This document shows, in pieces, positions 1 through 5,967 of a stretch of 6,025 nucleotides of DNA. Position numbers and translations under genes: made by a program. Positions within the stretch are counted from its first letter, which is position 1. Every line of letters starts with the position of its first letter. The notes beneath the pieces were generated by a model that saw nothing but the letters and a program-made list of their open reading frames with translations, was not told where the DNA came from and ran no database searches. The stretch covers positions 1-6,025 of the forward strand of contig JAAYQY010000078.1 in NCBI GenBank assembly GCA_012519125.1. The letters are read 5' to 3'. Origin of the DNA: Spirochaetales bacterium. Its GTDB lineage: Bacteria; Spirochaetota; Spirochaetia; Sphaerochaetales; Sphaerochaetaceae.

Positions 1-179
1 CCCTTACGGTCTGGTATGCATTCCAAGCACTTAGGGGAGTAGGGGTGATGCAGGAAGATGAGCAGACGATGCTGGGAGCCACCGGGCTCTACGTTGAACG
101 AAACAAACGCAATGTTGGGTATCTTACCCTTGCCATTGCCATCATACATTTTATTGCACCTCAACTGGTTTTGGTGTAA
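1..179 (+). CDS. C-terminal fragment of an unidentified membrane protein (5' end outside window)
   Basis: The frame is open from base 3 to a TAA at 177-179 and gives about 58 residues with no upstream stop, so the gene probably begins before the window. It starts with a hydrophobic, aromatic stretch (LTVWYAFQAL). A polar charged loop (QEDEQTMLGA to VERNKRN) follows, and it ends in a strongly hydrophobic segment of about 21 residues that runs to the stop, which looks like a last transmembrane helix. I do not recognise the family. An alternative reading is a 43-residue single-span small protein starting at ATG 48, which has AGGGGA (33-38) and AGGGG (41-45) upstream. The open frame before it makes the longer gene more likely. 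The stop is 13 bases before the Nudix start, suggesting one transcript. Confidence 0.6.
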   Translation, partial: LTVWYAFQALRGVGVMQEDEQTMLGATGLYVERNKRNVGYLTLAIAIIHFIAPQLVLV

Positions 180-185
180 GAGAGG
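180..185 (+). promoter_or_regulatory. Ribosome binding site deciding the Nudix gene start
   Basis: GAGAGG lies 7 bases before ATG 193, directly after the upstream stop. It supports 193 over the in-frame ATG at 58, which would overlap the upstream reading frame by more than 120 bases and add an N-terminal extension unlike Nudix proteins. Confidence 0.7.
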
Positions 186-192
186 TCAGAAC

Positions 193-591
193 ATGCAAGA
201 GCGTATCACCACAGCAGGTGTCCTGATACAAAATGGGCGCTATTTCATTGCAAAGCGTGAGGAAAAAGGCTCTATCGGAGGGCTTTGGGAATTCCCGGGG
301 GGGAAGAACCGCTATGGGGAGACAGAGCAAGAGACGCTGAAGCGTGAATTTAGCGAAGAACTGTCTCTTGCCATAGAAGTGGGAGACCTTCTTCACAGCC
401 ATGATTTTGAGAATAAGGAGACGCTCTACCACCTGAAAGCCTATCAGGTGTTTGCCGAGGAGTTTGAGCGTCTTCCCCTTCTTGTCCATACTGAGTACAG
501 ATGGGTCAGCCTAAGCGAATTATCTGCCTACCCCTTTGCCCCGAGCGACCAGGAGATTGTGAGAACATTGCTCAAGAAGGCCAATCAGTAA
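193..591 (+). CDS. Nudix hydrolase, MutT / CTP pyrophosphohydrolase type
   Basis: This is a 132-residue cytoplasmic protein, the usual length for single-domain MutT proteins. Such enzymes cleave nucleoside triphosphates to the monophosphate plus pyrophosphate, often cleaning up oxidised nucleotides such as 8-oxo-dGTP or 5-substituted CTPs. The N-terminal strand (TTAGVLIQNGRYFIAKR, residues 6-22) and LWEFPGGK (31-38) are typical of the MutT/NudG branch. The Nudix box runs from G37 to L59 and matches GX5EX7REUXEEXGU with G37, E43, R51, E52, E55 and E56, so the metal-binding glutamates are intact. The near-terminal glycine of the motif is serine (S58). The C-terminal part (EYRWVSLSEL, then PFAPSDQEIV) is the standard MutT ending. 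The start at 193 follows from the ribosome site and the family's N-terminus. Exact substrate cannot be told from sequence, so no gene symbol is given. A run of seven G (297-303) encodes the two box glycines. Confidence 0.93.
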   Translation: MQERITTAGVLIQNGRYFIAKREEKGSIGGLWEFPGGKNRYGETEQETLKREFSEELSLAIEVGDLLHSHDFENKETLYHLKAYQVFAEEFERLPLLVHTEYRWVSLSELSAYPFAPSDQEIVRTLLKKANQ

Positions 592-655
592 GAACGCTCT
601 TGACTGTTTCTGACTGTGCTCCGATTCCAACCTCTGCTGTGATGTATGTACTATC

Positions 656-661
656 AGGGGG
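656..661 (+). promoter_or_regulatory. Ribosome binding site deciding the MscS-like gene start
   Basis: AGGGGG sits 5 bases before ATG 667. The earlier in-frame ATG at 646 has no purine-rich site upstream, and starting there would only add seven polar residues before the first membrane helix. Confidence 0.65.
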
Positions 662-666
662 TCAGT

Positions 667-1674
667 ATGCCACTACTCGGTTCCTATGCTGCAACATCCA
701 TCGTCATCGCCAGCACCATCATTTTGGTGGTGGTGATTCGTTTGTTTTTCAGGAAAGCCTTGGAAAGTACCAAGCGCTGGCCGTACCAACGCCAGCTGCT
801 GGTATTTCTGGTCTTTCTGATCGGCCTTTTCCTCTCCATCGCATTCCTTCCTCTCAATCATGAGATCAAGATGCAGATTCTCTCCATTCTTGGTCTTTTG
901 CTCAGCGCGGTCATTGCGCTCTCATCCACCACGTTGGTGAGCAATGCGATGGCAGGCATCATGCTCAGGATGACGCATGAGTTCAGGGGAGGAGATTTCA
1001 TTGAAGTGGACGACTTGGTTGGCAGAGTAACGGATCTCGGTATTTTTCATACGGAACTCCAACTGGTAAACCGTGATGTGGTCAGTCTTCCCAACCTGTG
1101 GCTGGCACAAAAATCGGTAAAGGTGACTCGCCGTGACGGAACCTTCATCAACCTCAGTCTCTCCATCGGGTACACCGTCAATCATCAGGATGTGGAGCAA
1201 GCCTTGCTCAAAGCGGCACAACAATGCAAGCTTGCCGACTCGTTTGTATTCATTGAGGCGTTTCTGGATCATGCAATCCGCTATCGGCTCTATGGAATGC
1301 TCGACCAGAGTGCCGAGCGGCTGAGCAAGACCAGTGAGTTGTACAAGGCCGTACTGGATGTTTTTGTTAAGGAGGGTATCGAGATTGCTTCCCCGTCCCT
1401 GTCGGACCGAAGGGAACTTGACGCCTCAACACGTCATCTGCCTGCGGAAGGCACGAGTCAGAAGAAGAAGAAAACCCCAACCGTGGTTGAGAATCTGGTC
1501 TTTGACAAAGCGGAGGAAGCCCAATCCATCGAGGATCTGAAGCAAGCTCAGGCCAAACTTACCCAAGCCCTTGAGAAGTCTTCCAAGCAGGGAAAGGAGA
1601 CGATTGAGAAGAAGATCCAGGCTGTCGGCGAAGAAATTGAGAAGCGTGAGGAGAAGCGAAAGTCGGATTCGTAA
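667..1674 (+). CDS. MscS-family mechanosensitive ion channel with coiled-coil tail
   Basis: This is a 335-residue inner-membrane protein. MscS channels open when membrane tension rises and release solutes during hypo-osmotic shock. The first membrane helix is about residues 10-28, the second about 43-63, and the pore-lining third about 69-102, which ends in the family-like SNAMAGIMLRM. The beta domain follows: FRGGDFIEVDD (106-116), VGRVTDLGIFHTELQ (118-132), then SLPN (140-143), equivalent to the IPN of MscS. The alpha/beta vestibule extends to about 250. Residues 266-269 are KKKK, and 281-335 is a very charged Lys/Glu/Gln-rich segment, probably a coiled coil or long helix. E. coli MscS has 286 residues, so the extra length is mostly this tail. 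The pore helix has fewer Gly/Ala steps than classic MscS and carries a polar SSTT run (86-89). The start at 667 is set by the ribosome site. The gene follows the Nudix gene by 75 bases, so read-through transcription is possible. Confidence 0.92.
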   Translation: MPLLGSYAATSIVIASTIILVVVIRLFFRKALESTKRWPYQRQLLVFLVFLIGLFLSIAFLPLNHEIKMQILSILGLLLSAVIALSSTTLVSNAMAGIMLRMTHEFRGGDFIEVDDLVGRVTDLGIFHTELQLVNRDVVSLPNLWLAQKSVKVTRRDGTFINLSLSIGYTVNHQDVEQALLKAAQQCKLADSFVFIEAFLDHAIRYRLYGMLDQSAERLSKTSELYKAVLDVFVKEGIEIASPSLSDRRELDASTRHLPAEGTSQKKKKTPTVVENLVFDKAEEAQSIEDLKQAQAKLTQALEKSSKQGKETIEKKIQAVGEEIEKREEKRKSDS

Positions 1675-1774
1675 GGGCTGAACGGTACCGATACACACAA
1701 ACAAGTTGGATTTTTCTCGTATCAACGCTCTCTCAGCAGCAGTACGGCCCTTCGGTTCATTGTTGTTATTTTTC

Positions 1775-1804
1775 TTGTTAATGCTTGTGCAGTGAATGTA
1801 TAAT
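1775..1804 (+). promoter_or_regulatory. Predicted sigma70-type promoter of the sugar-sensing operon
   Basis: TTGTTA (1775-1780) matches four of six -35 consensus bases. It is separated by 18 bases from a perfect TATAAT -10 box (1799-1804). Transcription would start near A1811, about 26 bases before ATG 1837. It is the best promoter-like sequence in the window and stands in the only sizeable gap, directly before the three-gene operon. It is predicted from sequence only. Confidence 0.7.
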
Positions 1805-1819
1805 CAGTTTACATGCACA
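1786..1819 (+). repeat. Inverted repeat TGTGCA/TGCACA around the -10 box, possible operator
   Basis: TGTGCA (1786-1791) and its exact reverse complement TGCACA (1814-1819) flank the TATAAT almost symmetrically. Two further AA/TT bases match after a three-base mismatch in each arm. The arm centres are 28 bases apart. A repressor or regulator bound here could block or position RNA polymerase, but a six-base repeat in this AT-rich gap may be chance. Confidence 0.35.
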
Positions 1820-1822
1820 CAA

Positions 1823-1828
1823 AAAAGG
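1823..1828 (+). promoter_or_regulatory. Weak ribosome binding site for the sugar-binding lipoprotein
   Basis: AAAAGG lies 8 bases before ATG 1837. It favours that start over ATG 1813, which has no ribosome site and would lie only about 2 bases after the predicted transcription start. Confidence 0.5.
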
Positions 1829-1836
1829 TCCGGTCA

Positions 1837-2856
1837 ATGATTCATACAAAACGGCAAATCAGGAAGCATTTTCTTGGTATCATTTTTTTCATACTCATCT
1901 GCTCTCTCATCGGATGCAGTGCACAGAAAAAAAAGGTCTCTCAATTTGATGAAGATCATGGCATTATCGTAGGGTTTTCACAGATTGGTGCTGAAAGTGC
2001 CTGGAGAACATGCAATACCCGCTCAGTTCAGGATGCCGCAGCAGAGAAGGGTGTTCAGCTGGTGTATGATAATGCTGAACAAAAACAGGAGAATCAGATA
2101 AAAGCAATCCGCTCATTCATTGCCTATCAGGTTGATGTGATCGTCTTTGTGCCGATTGTTACGGATGGCTGGGATAATGTTCTGCAAGAAGCGCAGGATG
2201 CCGGCATTCCTGTTCTGGTCACCGATAGGAAGATTGATGTTGCAGACCCATCCTTATATGCAGGATTCATTGGGACCGACAGTCTGAAGGAAGGCCGGAA
2301 TGCCGGTTTGTTCGTATTGGACAAATTTACAAACAAACGTGACCATCTCGACCAAACCAAAGAGTACATCAATATCGTTGAATTGTTCGGGACAGAGGGG
2401 TCTTCTGTAGCCAACGGAAGAGCTGAAGGATTCAGGGAAGTACTCAAAGATCATCCGGAGTTTAGGATAGTGTACAGCAAATCAGGCGATTTTCTGCGGT
2501 CAAAGGGTTACGAACTTGCTGTAGAATTTCTGGATATGCATGAAGATATCGACGTCATCTATTCCCATAATGACGGGATGACGCTTGGCGCTATCGAAGC
2601 GATGGAAGAGAGAGGTCTTCGGCCTGGCACTGACATCGTCATTGTCACCATCGATGCTCAGCAGGCAGCCATTGATGCGCTGCGTGAAGGCAAAGTCAAT
2701 TGTGTCATCGAATGCAATCCCAAAACGGGACCTGAAATCATCAAGCTGGCTGAGAGATTGGCAGCAGGTGAAACTATCCCGCGAGTACAATATGTTCATG
2801 AAGAAGTATTCTATGAGACCGATGACCTCTCACTCATAGAACCTCGTGGGTATTAG
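1837..2856 (+). CDS. Sugar-binding lipoprotein, YtfQ-like periplasmic-binding-protein family (sensor component)
   Basis: This is a 339-residue exported lipoprotein. The N-terminus has a basic start (KRQIRKH), a hydrophobic core (residues 13-25) and a lipobox L24-I25-G26-C27, so Cys27 is the predicted lipidated first residue of the mature protein. The rest is a two-lobe sugar-binding fold of the RbsB/ChvE/YtfQ kind. From memory it is especially like E. coli YtfQ, the galactofuranose-binding protein: GFSQIGAESAWR (46-57), QKQENQIKAIRSF (82-94), a DRKIDV segment (130-135), YSKSGDFLRSKG (around D218) and SHNDGM (around D246). The gene opens an operon with a sensor kinase and an AraC-type regulator, and no transporter permease or ATPase gene is adjacent. 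That points to a sensing rather than purely transport role, as in XylFII or AraP. An A8 run (1927-1934) encodes three lysines just after the lipid anchor. The ligand is inferred to be a sugar, possibly a furanose. ATG 1813 is an alternative start adding eight residues. Confidence 0.9.
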   Translation: MIHTKRQIRKHFLGIIFFILICSLIGCSAQKKKVSQFDEDHGIIVGFSQIGAESAWRTCNTRSVQDAAAEKGVQLVYDNAEQKQENQIKAIRSFIAYQVDVIVFVPIVTDGWDNVLQEAQDAGIPVLVTDRKIDVADPSLYAGFIGTDSLKEGRNAGLFVLDKFTNKRDHLDQTKEYINIVELFGTEGSSVANGRAEGFREVLKDHPEFRIVYSKSGDFLRSKGYELAVEFLDMHEDIDVIYSHNDGMTLGAIEAMEERGLRPGTDIVIVTIDAQQAAIDALREGKVNCVIECNPKTGPEIIKLAERLAAGETIPRVQYVHEEVFYETDDLSLIEPRGY

Positions 2857-2857
2857 T

Positions 2858-4330
2858 ATGAAGCATCAGACATCCATAGTTGAAAAGATTTTCTCAGTGT
2901 TCAAAGGCAGGAGCATAAAAGAGAGAATAAAGATTTCCTATGTGATTATCATCGTCCTGATGATAACACCTCCGGTTATAACCATAGGCTCGTTTGTTGT
3001 CCAAATGGTGCGCTATGACATGATCATAACCAATGTAAGCAAGACAAACCGTCTCAACCAGACGGTAAAGATGGATATTTCCAACGAGATATGGGATATC
3101 GTAGCTGGAAACAAGAAATTCGCCGAAGGAAGCCAATACGAGATCATCGATGGCATCAACGAGAGCCTTGAAGACATCATGAGAACGACTGAAGAGCGAG
3201 AGAACCGACAGATGCTTGAGGTGGCGGGTCGTGCAGTCGATACGCTCAGGCGCAATGTTGACCGGTTGGGACTTCAGATGGCGAACCAGTCTCTGGTGAG
3301 TGAAAATGAAGAGATGCTCGATGAAATCCGAGGGGTCTCGGCTCTTATCTCTGACATTCTTCAGGATTTTATCGTACGGGTAATTGAGTCTGCTACGATA
3401 ACAAATGAGCACCATAAGCGTGTGACGTTCGCCCTTACGGTAATTCAGATCTTTACGGTAGTGTTTGTTACGATTTTCGCAGTTTTTACCCAGCGTTCAG
3501 TTACTTCCAGCATCAACACTCCTATCAAGCGACTTGAGAACCTTTCAAAAAGAATCGCCGAAGGGGATTTCACGGTCAGGGTGAAGCTTCCGCAGGTAAG
3601 TGAACTCGACGGGCTTACCGACAACTTGAACATCATGGCAGTCAAAATCCAGGAGTTGATTGCAGAGAATGTCCGTGAACAACAAAATCTGCAGAAATCA
3701 GAGATGAAAGCGCTGCAGGCCCAGATCACCCCACACTTTCTCTATAACACATTCGATACGATCGTCTGGCTTGCTGAAGAGAAGAAGAATGATCAGGTAA
3801 TTGACATAACACGCGCCTTTTCCAGCTTTTTCCGAATCTCTCTCAACAAAGGCAAAGACTATCTGACGGTCAGTGAAGAGTTTGAACATGTGAAAAGCTA
3901 TCTTACCATTCAGAAAATCAGATACCGGGACATCCTTGATTACAAAATTGAGTACATGCCTGAGATTGCAGACTGTCAGATATTGAAGCTGGTGCTCCAG
4001 CCTATCGTAGAGAACGCACTGTACCATGGGATCAAAAACAAGAGAGGGCGTGGCTTGTTGTCTGTGAAGGGTTGGCGTGAAAACAATCGCCTTTGTTTTT
4101 CTGTGGAAGACAATGGAATTGGAATGACGGAAGAGAGACTTGCAAACATCATGAAACAGATCAGTGGCTCTGCCGATCCAGAGGATTTGAACAATGTCTA
4201 TGGACTGTATAATGTAAACAAGAGGCTTGAGCTGTATTATGATGCAAGCACGAAGCTGAAAATCACGAGTGAGTATACGAGGGGTACTACGGTGTATTTC
4301 AGCATACCTGAGGTTGGATTCCATGTATAA
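2858..4330 (+). CDS. Sensor histidine kinase, YesM/LytS type (HAMP, His_kinase, HATPase)
   Basis: This is a 490-residue inner-membrane kinase that would autophosphorylate and pass phosphate to the regulator encoded next. Order: a short basic cytoplasmic lead, membrane helix 1 (about 27-50), an extracytoplasmic region of about 140 residues that looks mostly helical, membrane helix 2 (about 190-210) and a HAMP linker (about 211-263, with P222 and G236-D237). The His_kinase block follows with QITPHFLYN and phospho-acceptor H293. The HATPase domain has its N box at E385-N386 (PIVENALYHG), the DNGIG box at D418-G422 and a GLYNVNKRL segment from G449. All catalytic motifs are intact. ATG 2858 starts 1 base after the binding-protein stop. 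An in-frame GTG at 2846 would overlap that gene by 11 bases but has no ribosome site, whereas GTGGG (2846-2850) is a modest site for 2858. The close coupling suggests the lipoprotein is its signal partner. The input sugar cannot be read from the sequence. Confidence 0.95.
   Translation: MKHQTSIVEKIFSVFKGRSIKERIKISYVIIIVLMITPPVITIGSFVVQMVRYDMIITNVSKTNRLNQTVKMDISNEIWDIVAGNKKFAEGSQYEIIDGINESLEDIMRTTEERENRQMLEVAGRAVDTLRRNVDRLGLQMANQSLVSENEEMLDEIRGVSALISDILQDFIVRVIESATITNEHHKRVTFALTVIQIFTVVFVTIFAVFTQRSVTSSINTPIKRLENLSKRIAEGDFTVRVKLPQVSELDGLTDNLNIMAVKIQELIAENVREQQNLQKSEMKALQAQITPHFLYNTFDTIVWLAEEKKNDQVIDITRAFSSFFRISLNKGKDYLTVSEEFEHVKSYLTIQKIRYRDILDYKIEYMPEIADCQILKLVLQPIVENALYHGIKNKRGRGLLSVKGWRENNRLCFSVEDNGIGMTEERLANIMKQISGSADPEDLNNVYGLYNVNKRLELYYDASTKLKITSEYTRGTTVYFSIPEVGFHV
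4309..4314 (+). promoter_or_regulatory. Ribosome binding site of the response regulator, inside the kinase gene
   Basis: TGAGGT lies 8 bases before ATG 4323, within the last codons of the kinase. It fixes the regulator start at 4323 rather than the in-frame ATG 4269, and indicates translational coupling. Confidence 0.7.
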
Positions 4331-5912
4331 GGTATTTATTGCAGAAGACGAGATAGTAGTACGTGAAGGTTTGCGAAACAGCATTCAGACTGGGACAGGC
4401 CCTTTTGTCCTCGTGGGTGAAGCTTCAGACGGCGAAATGGCTCTCTCAATCATGAAAGATGTGAAGCCGGACATCCTGATTACAGATATCAGGATGCCGT
4501 TTGTTGATGGGCTCAGCCTTTCCAGGATCATCAAAAAGATACTTCCCTGGATAAAGATCATAATCATCTCAGGACATGACGAATTTCAGTACGCACAAGA
4601 GGCAATATCGATCGGCGTTGATGAATTCATTCTCAAGCCCATTTCCGCCTCAGACATGCTCGTAACACTCAACAAACTGGTAGAGAGGATTGAACAGGAA
4701 AAAATTCATCTTTCAAGTATTGAGAATCTGAAACTGCAGGCCCAGTCCAATACGAACCTGATTAGAGAGCGCTGGTTGTGTGATCTGGTGACCGGAATTG
4801 TCAAAACGGAAGATGCGCTTGAGAAAGGGGGTGATATGGGCTTGGATCTTATCGCTCATGGGTACCTTGTTGCAATCATCAAGCTATCCACCTCCTCTGA
4901 AACCTATGCAGATCTGATAACTGCCAAGCTCCACATAAACAGCCTTATTGATAATCAGGAAGAGGTGTTGTGTTTTTCGCAAAGCAGGGATTCCATCATC
5001 TTGCTGCTGATGCAGCTTGTATCCGAATCACTTGAAGAGACCGCGTATACCTTAGCCCAAGCAATCAAGTATGAGGTTGAACGAAACACTAAGTGTATGG
5101 TAACCATAGGAATCGGCTCTTTGGTTGAACGAATTGGAAGCCTGTCCCAATCCTATGCTGATGCGGAAAAGGCAATCAAATTTTCTGCAAAAACCGGTCA
5201 GAATCTGATTATCGGAACTCATGACCTGAACTCCTTTTCCGAGATTGACTTCTTGAAACTGGACGGAAGCCCCATATCGGAGCGGCTGAAATATGTGAAG
5301 AAATCAGGTATCAATGAGATTGTCGCCCAGTATATCTCCATGATAGGTGATGACCCTTTCCAGACCACTCTCATAAGTTATTACCTTCTGTACGATCTTA
5401 TGGTAACCATTTCAAAGATCATTGATGAACTGGGTGGCGTTGTTCAGGAAGTTATACCATGGTTGTCAAATAAGGCGCAGATTTCAGAGATAGCAGGCTC
5501 AAAAGAGACCTTCTGTGAAGGGGTGAAATCGATCTTGGATACGTTCATAGATTTCAGGGAGTTGAAATCGGCGGGAAAGTACTATGAGATGATCCAGAAA
5601 GCTAAACAGCACATAAACCTCCATTTTGCCGACCAAGACATTTCCCTGCATTCAGTGGCATCAATCGTACATGTGAGTCCAAATCATTTCAGTACCATTT
5701 TTTCTCAGGAAACCGGTGAAACTTTCATAGAGTATCTTACTCGGGTCCGTATCAACAAGTCGAAAGAACTGCTGCTGACGACAGCGCTCAGAAGCGCGGA
5801 CATCGCGTATGATGTAGGGTTTGGAGATCCCCATTATTTCAGTTATATTTTCAAGAAACATACAGGCATTTCCCCACGGGAATTCAGAACCGGGAGCAAA
5901 TGCCTGACTTAA
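4323..5912 (+). CDS. Response regulator, YesN type (receiver, central GGDEF-like region, AraC DNA-binding domain)
   Basis: This is a 529-residue cytoplasmic transcription regulator. The N-terminal receiver domain (about 1-120) starts MYKVFIAEDE and has the acidic pair E8-D9, phospho-acceptor D55 (ITDIRMP), the switch residue S83 (ISGHDEF) and K105-P106, so it should be phosphorylatable. A helical linker rich in Lys/Glu follows (about 115-155). The central part (about 160-330) contains TIGIGS (261-266) and a SYADAEKAIKFS segment, which recall the degenerate GGDEF-like region found in many YesN and CdaR/PucR-type regulators. The C-terminal 104 residues (426-529) form an AraC domain with two helix-turn-helix units, about 441-465 (SVASIVHVSPNHFS) and 491-518 (ADIAYDVGFGDPHYFS, then GISP). 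The start overlaps the kinase stop by 8 bases. Target promoters are presumably sugar uptake or catabolic genes, and none is visible in the window. Confidence 0.95.
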   Translation: MYKVFIAEDEIVVREGLRNSIQTGTGPFVLVGEASDGEMALSIMKDVKPDILITDIRMPFVDGLSLSRIIKKILPWIKIIIISGHDEFQYAQEAISIGVDEFILKPISASDMLVTLNKLVERIEQEKIHLSSIENLKLQAQSNTNLIRERWLCDLVTGIVKTEDALEKGGDMGLDLIAHGYLVAIIKLSTSSETYADLITAKLHINSLIDNQEEVLCFSQSRDSIILLLMQLVSESLEETAYTLAQAIKYEVERNTKCMVTIGIGSLVERIGSLSQSYADAEKAIKFSAKTGQNLIIGTHDLNSFSEIDFLKLDGSPISERLKYVKKSGINEIVAQYISMIGDDPFQTTLISYYLLYDLMVTISKIIDELGGVVQEVIPWLSNKAQISEIAGSKETFCEGVKSILDTFIDFRELKSAGKYYEMIQKAKQHINLHFADQDISLHSVASIVHVSPNHFSTIFSQETGETFIEYLTRVRINKSKELLLTTALRSADIAYDVGFGDPHYFSYIFKKHTGISPREFRTGSKCLT

Positions 5913-5927
5913 AGAAGTAGTTATGCT

Positions 5928-5967
5928 ACAGATTTCAAAACTACCTTCGGGTTTCGGTCTGTTTTTT
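5928..5967 (+). terminator. Possible rho-independent terminator after the response regulator
   Basis: An outer stem ACAGA (5928-5932) / TCTGT (5958-5962) encloses an inner hairpin ACC-TTCG-GGT (5943-5952). The C(UUCG)G loop is of the extra-stable kind, and a run of six T (5962-5967) follows. The stem has unpaired bases between the two helices, so it is imperfect. Its place 15 bases after the operon's last stop supports the call. Confidence 0.45.

Noticed and set aside
58..192. N-terminal extension of the Nudix protein from ATG 58
   Set aside because: It overlaps the upstream coding frame almost entirely, lacks a good ribosome site and does not resemble MutT N-termini. ATG 193 has GAGAGG at proper spacing.
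600..628. TTGACT (600-605) as a -35 box for a separate promoter of the MscS gene
   Set aside because: At 17-base spacing the -10 position reads GATTCC, a poor match.
501..863. + strand open frame of 120 residues bridging the Nudix and MscS genes
   Set aside because: It overlaps both real genes in another frame, and its composition (many Cys, His and Pro) is not protein-like.
1683..1690. Palindrome CGGTACCG after the MscS gene as an operator or terminator
   Set aside because: Eight bases without a loop cannot form a terminator hairpin, no T run follows, and it lies far upstream of the promoter with no second copy.
2894..3415. - strand open frame of 173 residues opposite the kinase sensor region
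   Set aside because: It is antisense to a continuous coding frame with clear domain order, with no ribosome site or recognisable product.
3698..4384. - strand open frame of 228 residues opposite the kinase
   Set aside because: It lies antisense to the conserved His_kinase and HATPase motifs and matches no recognisable family.
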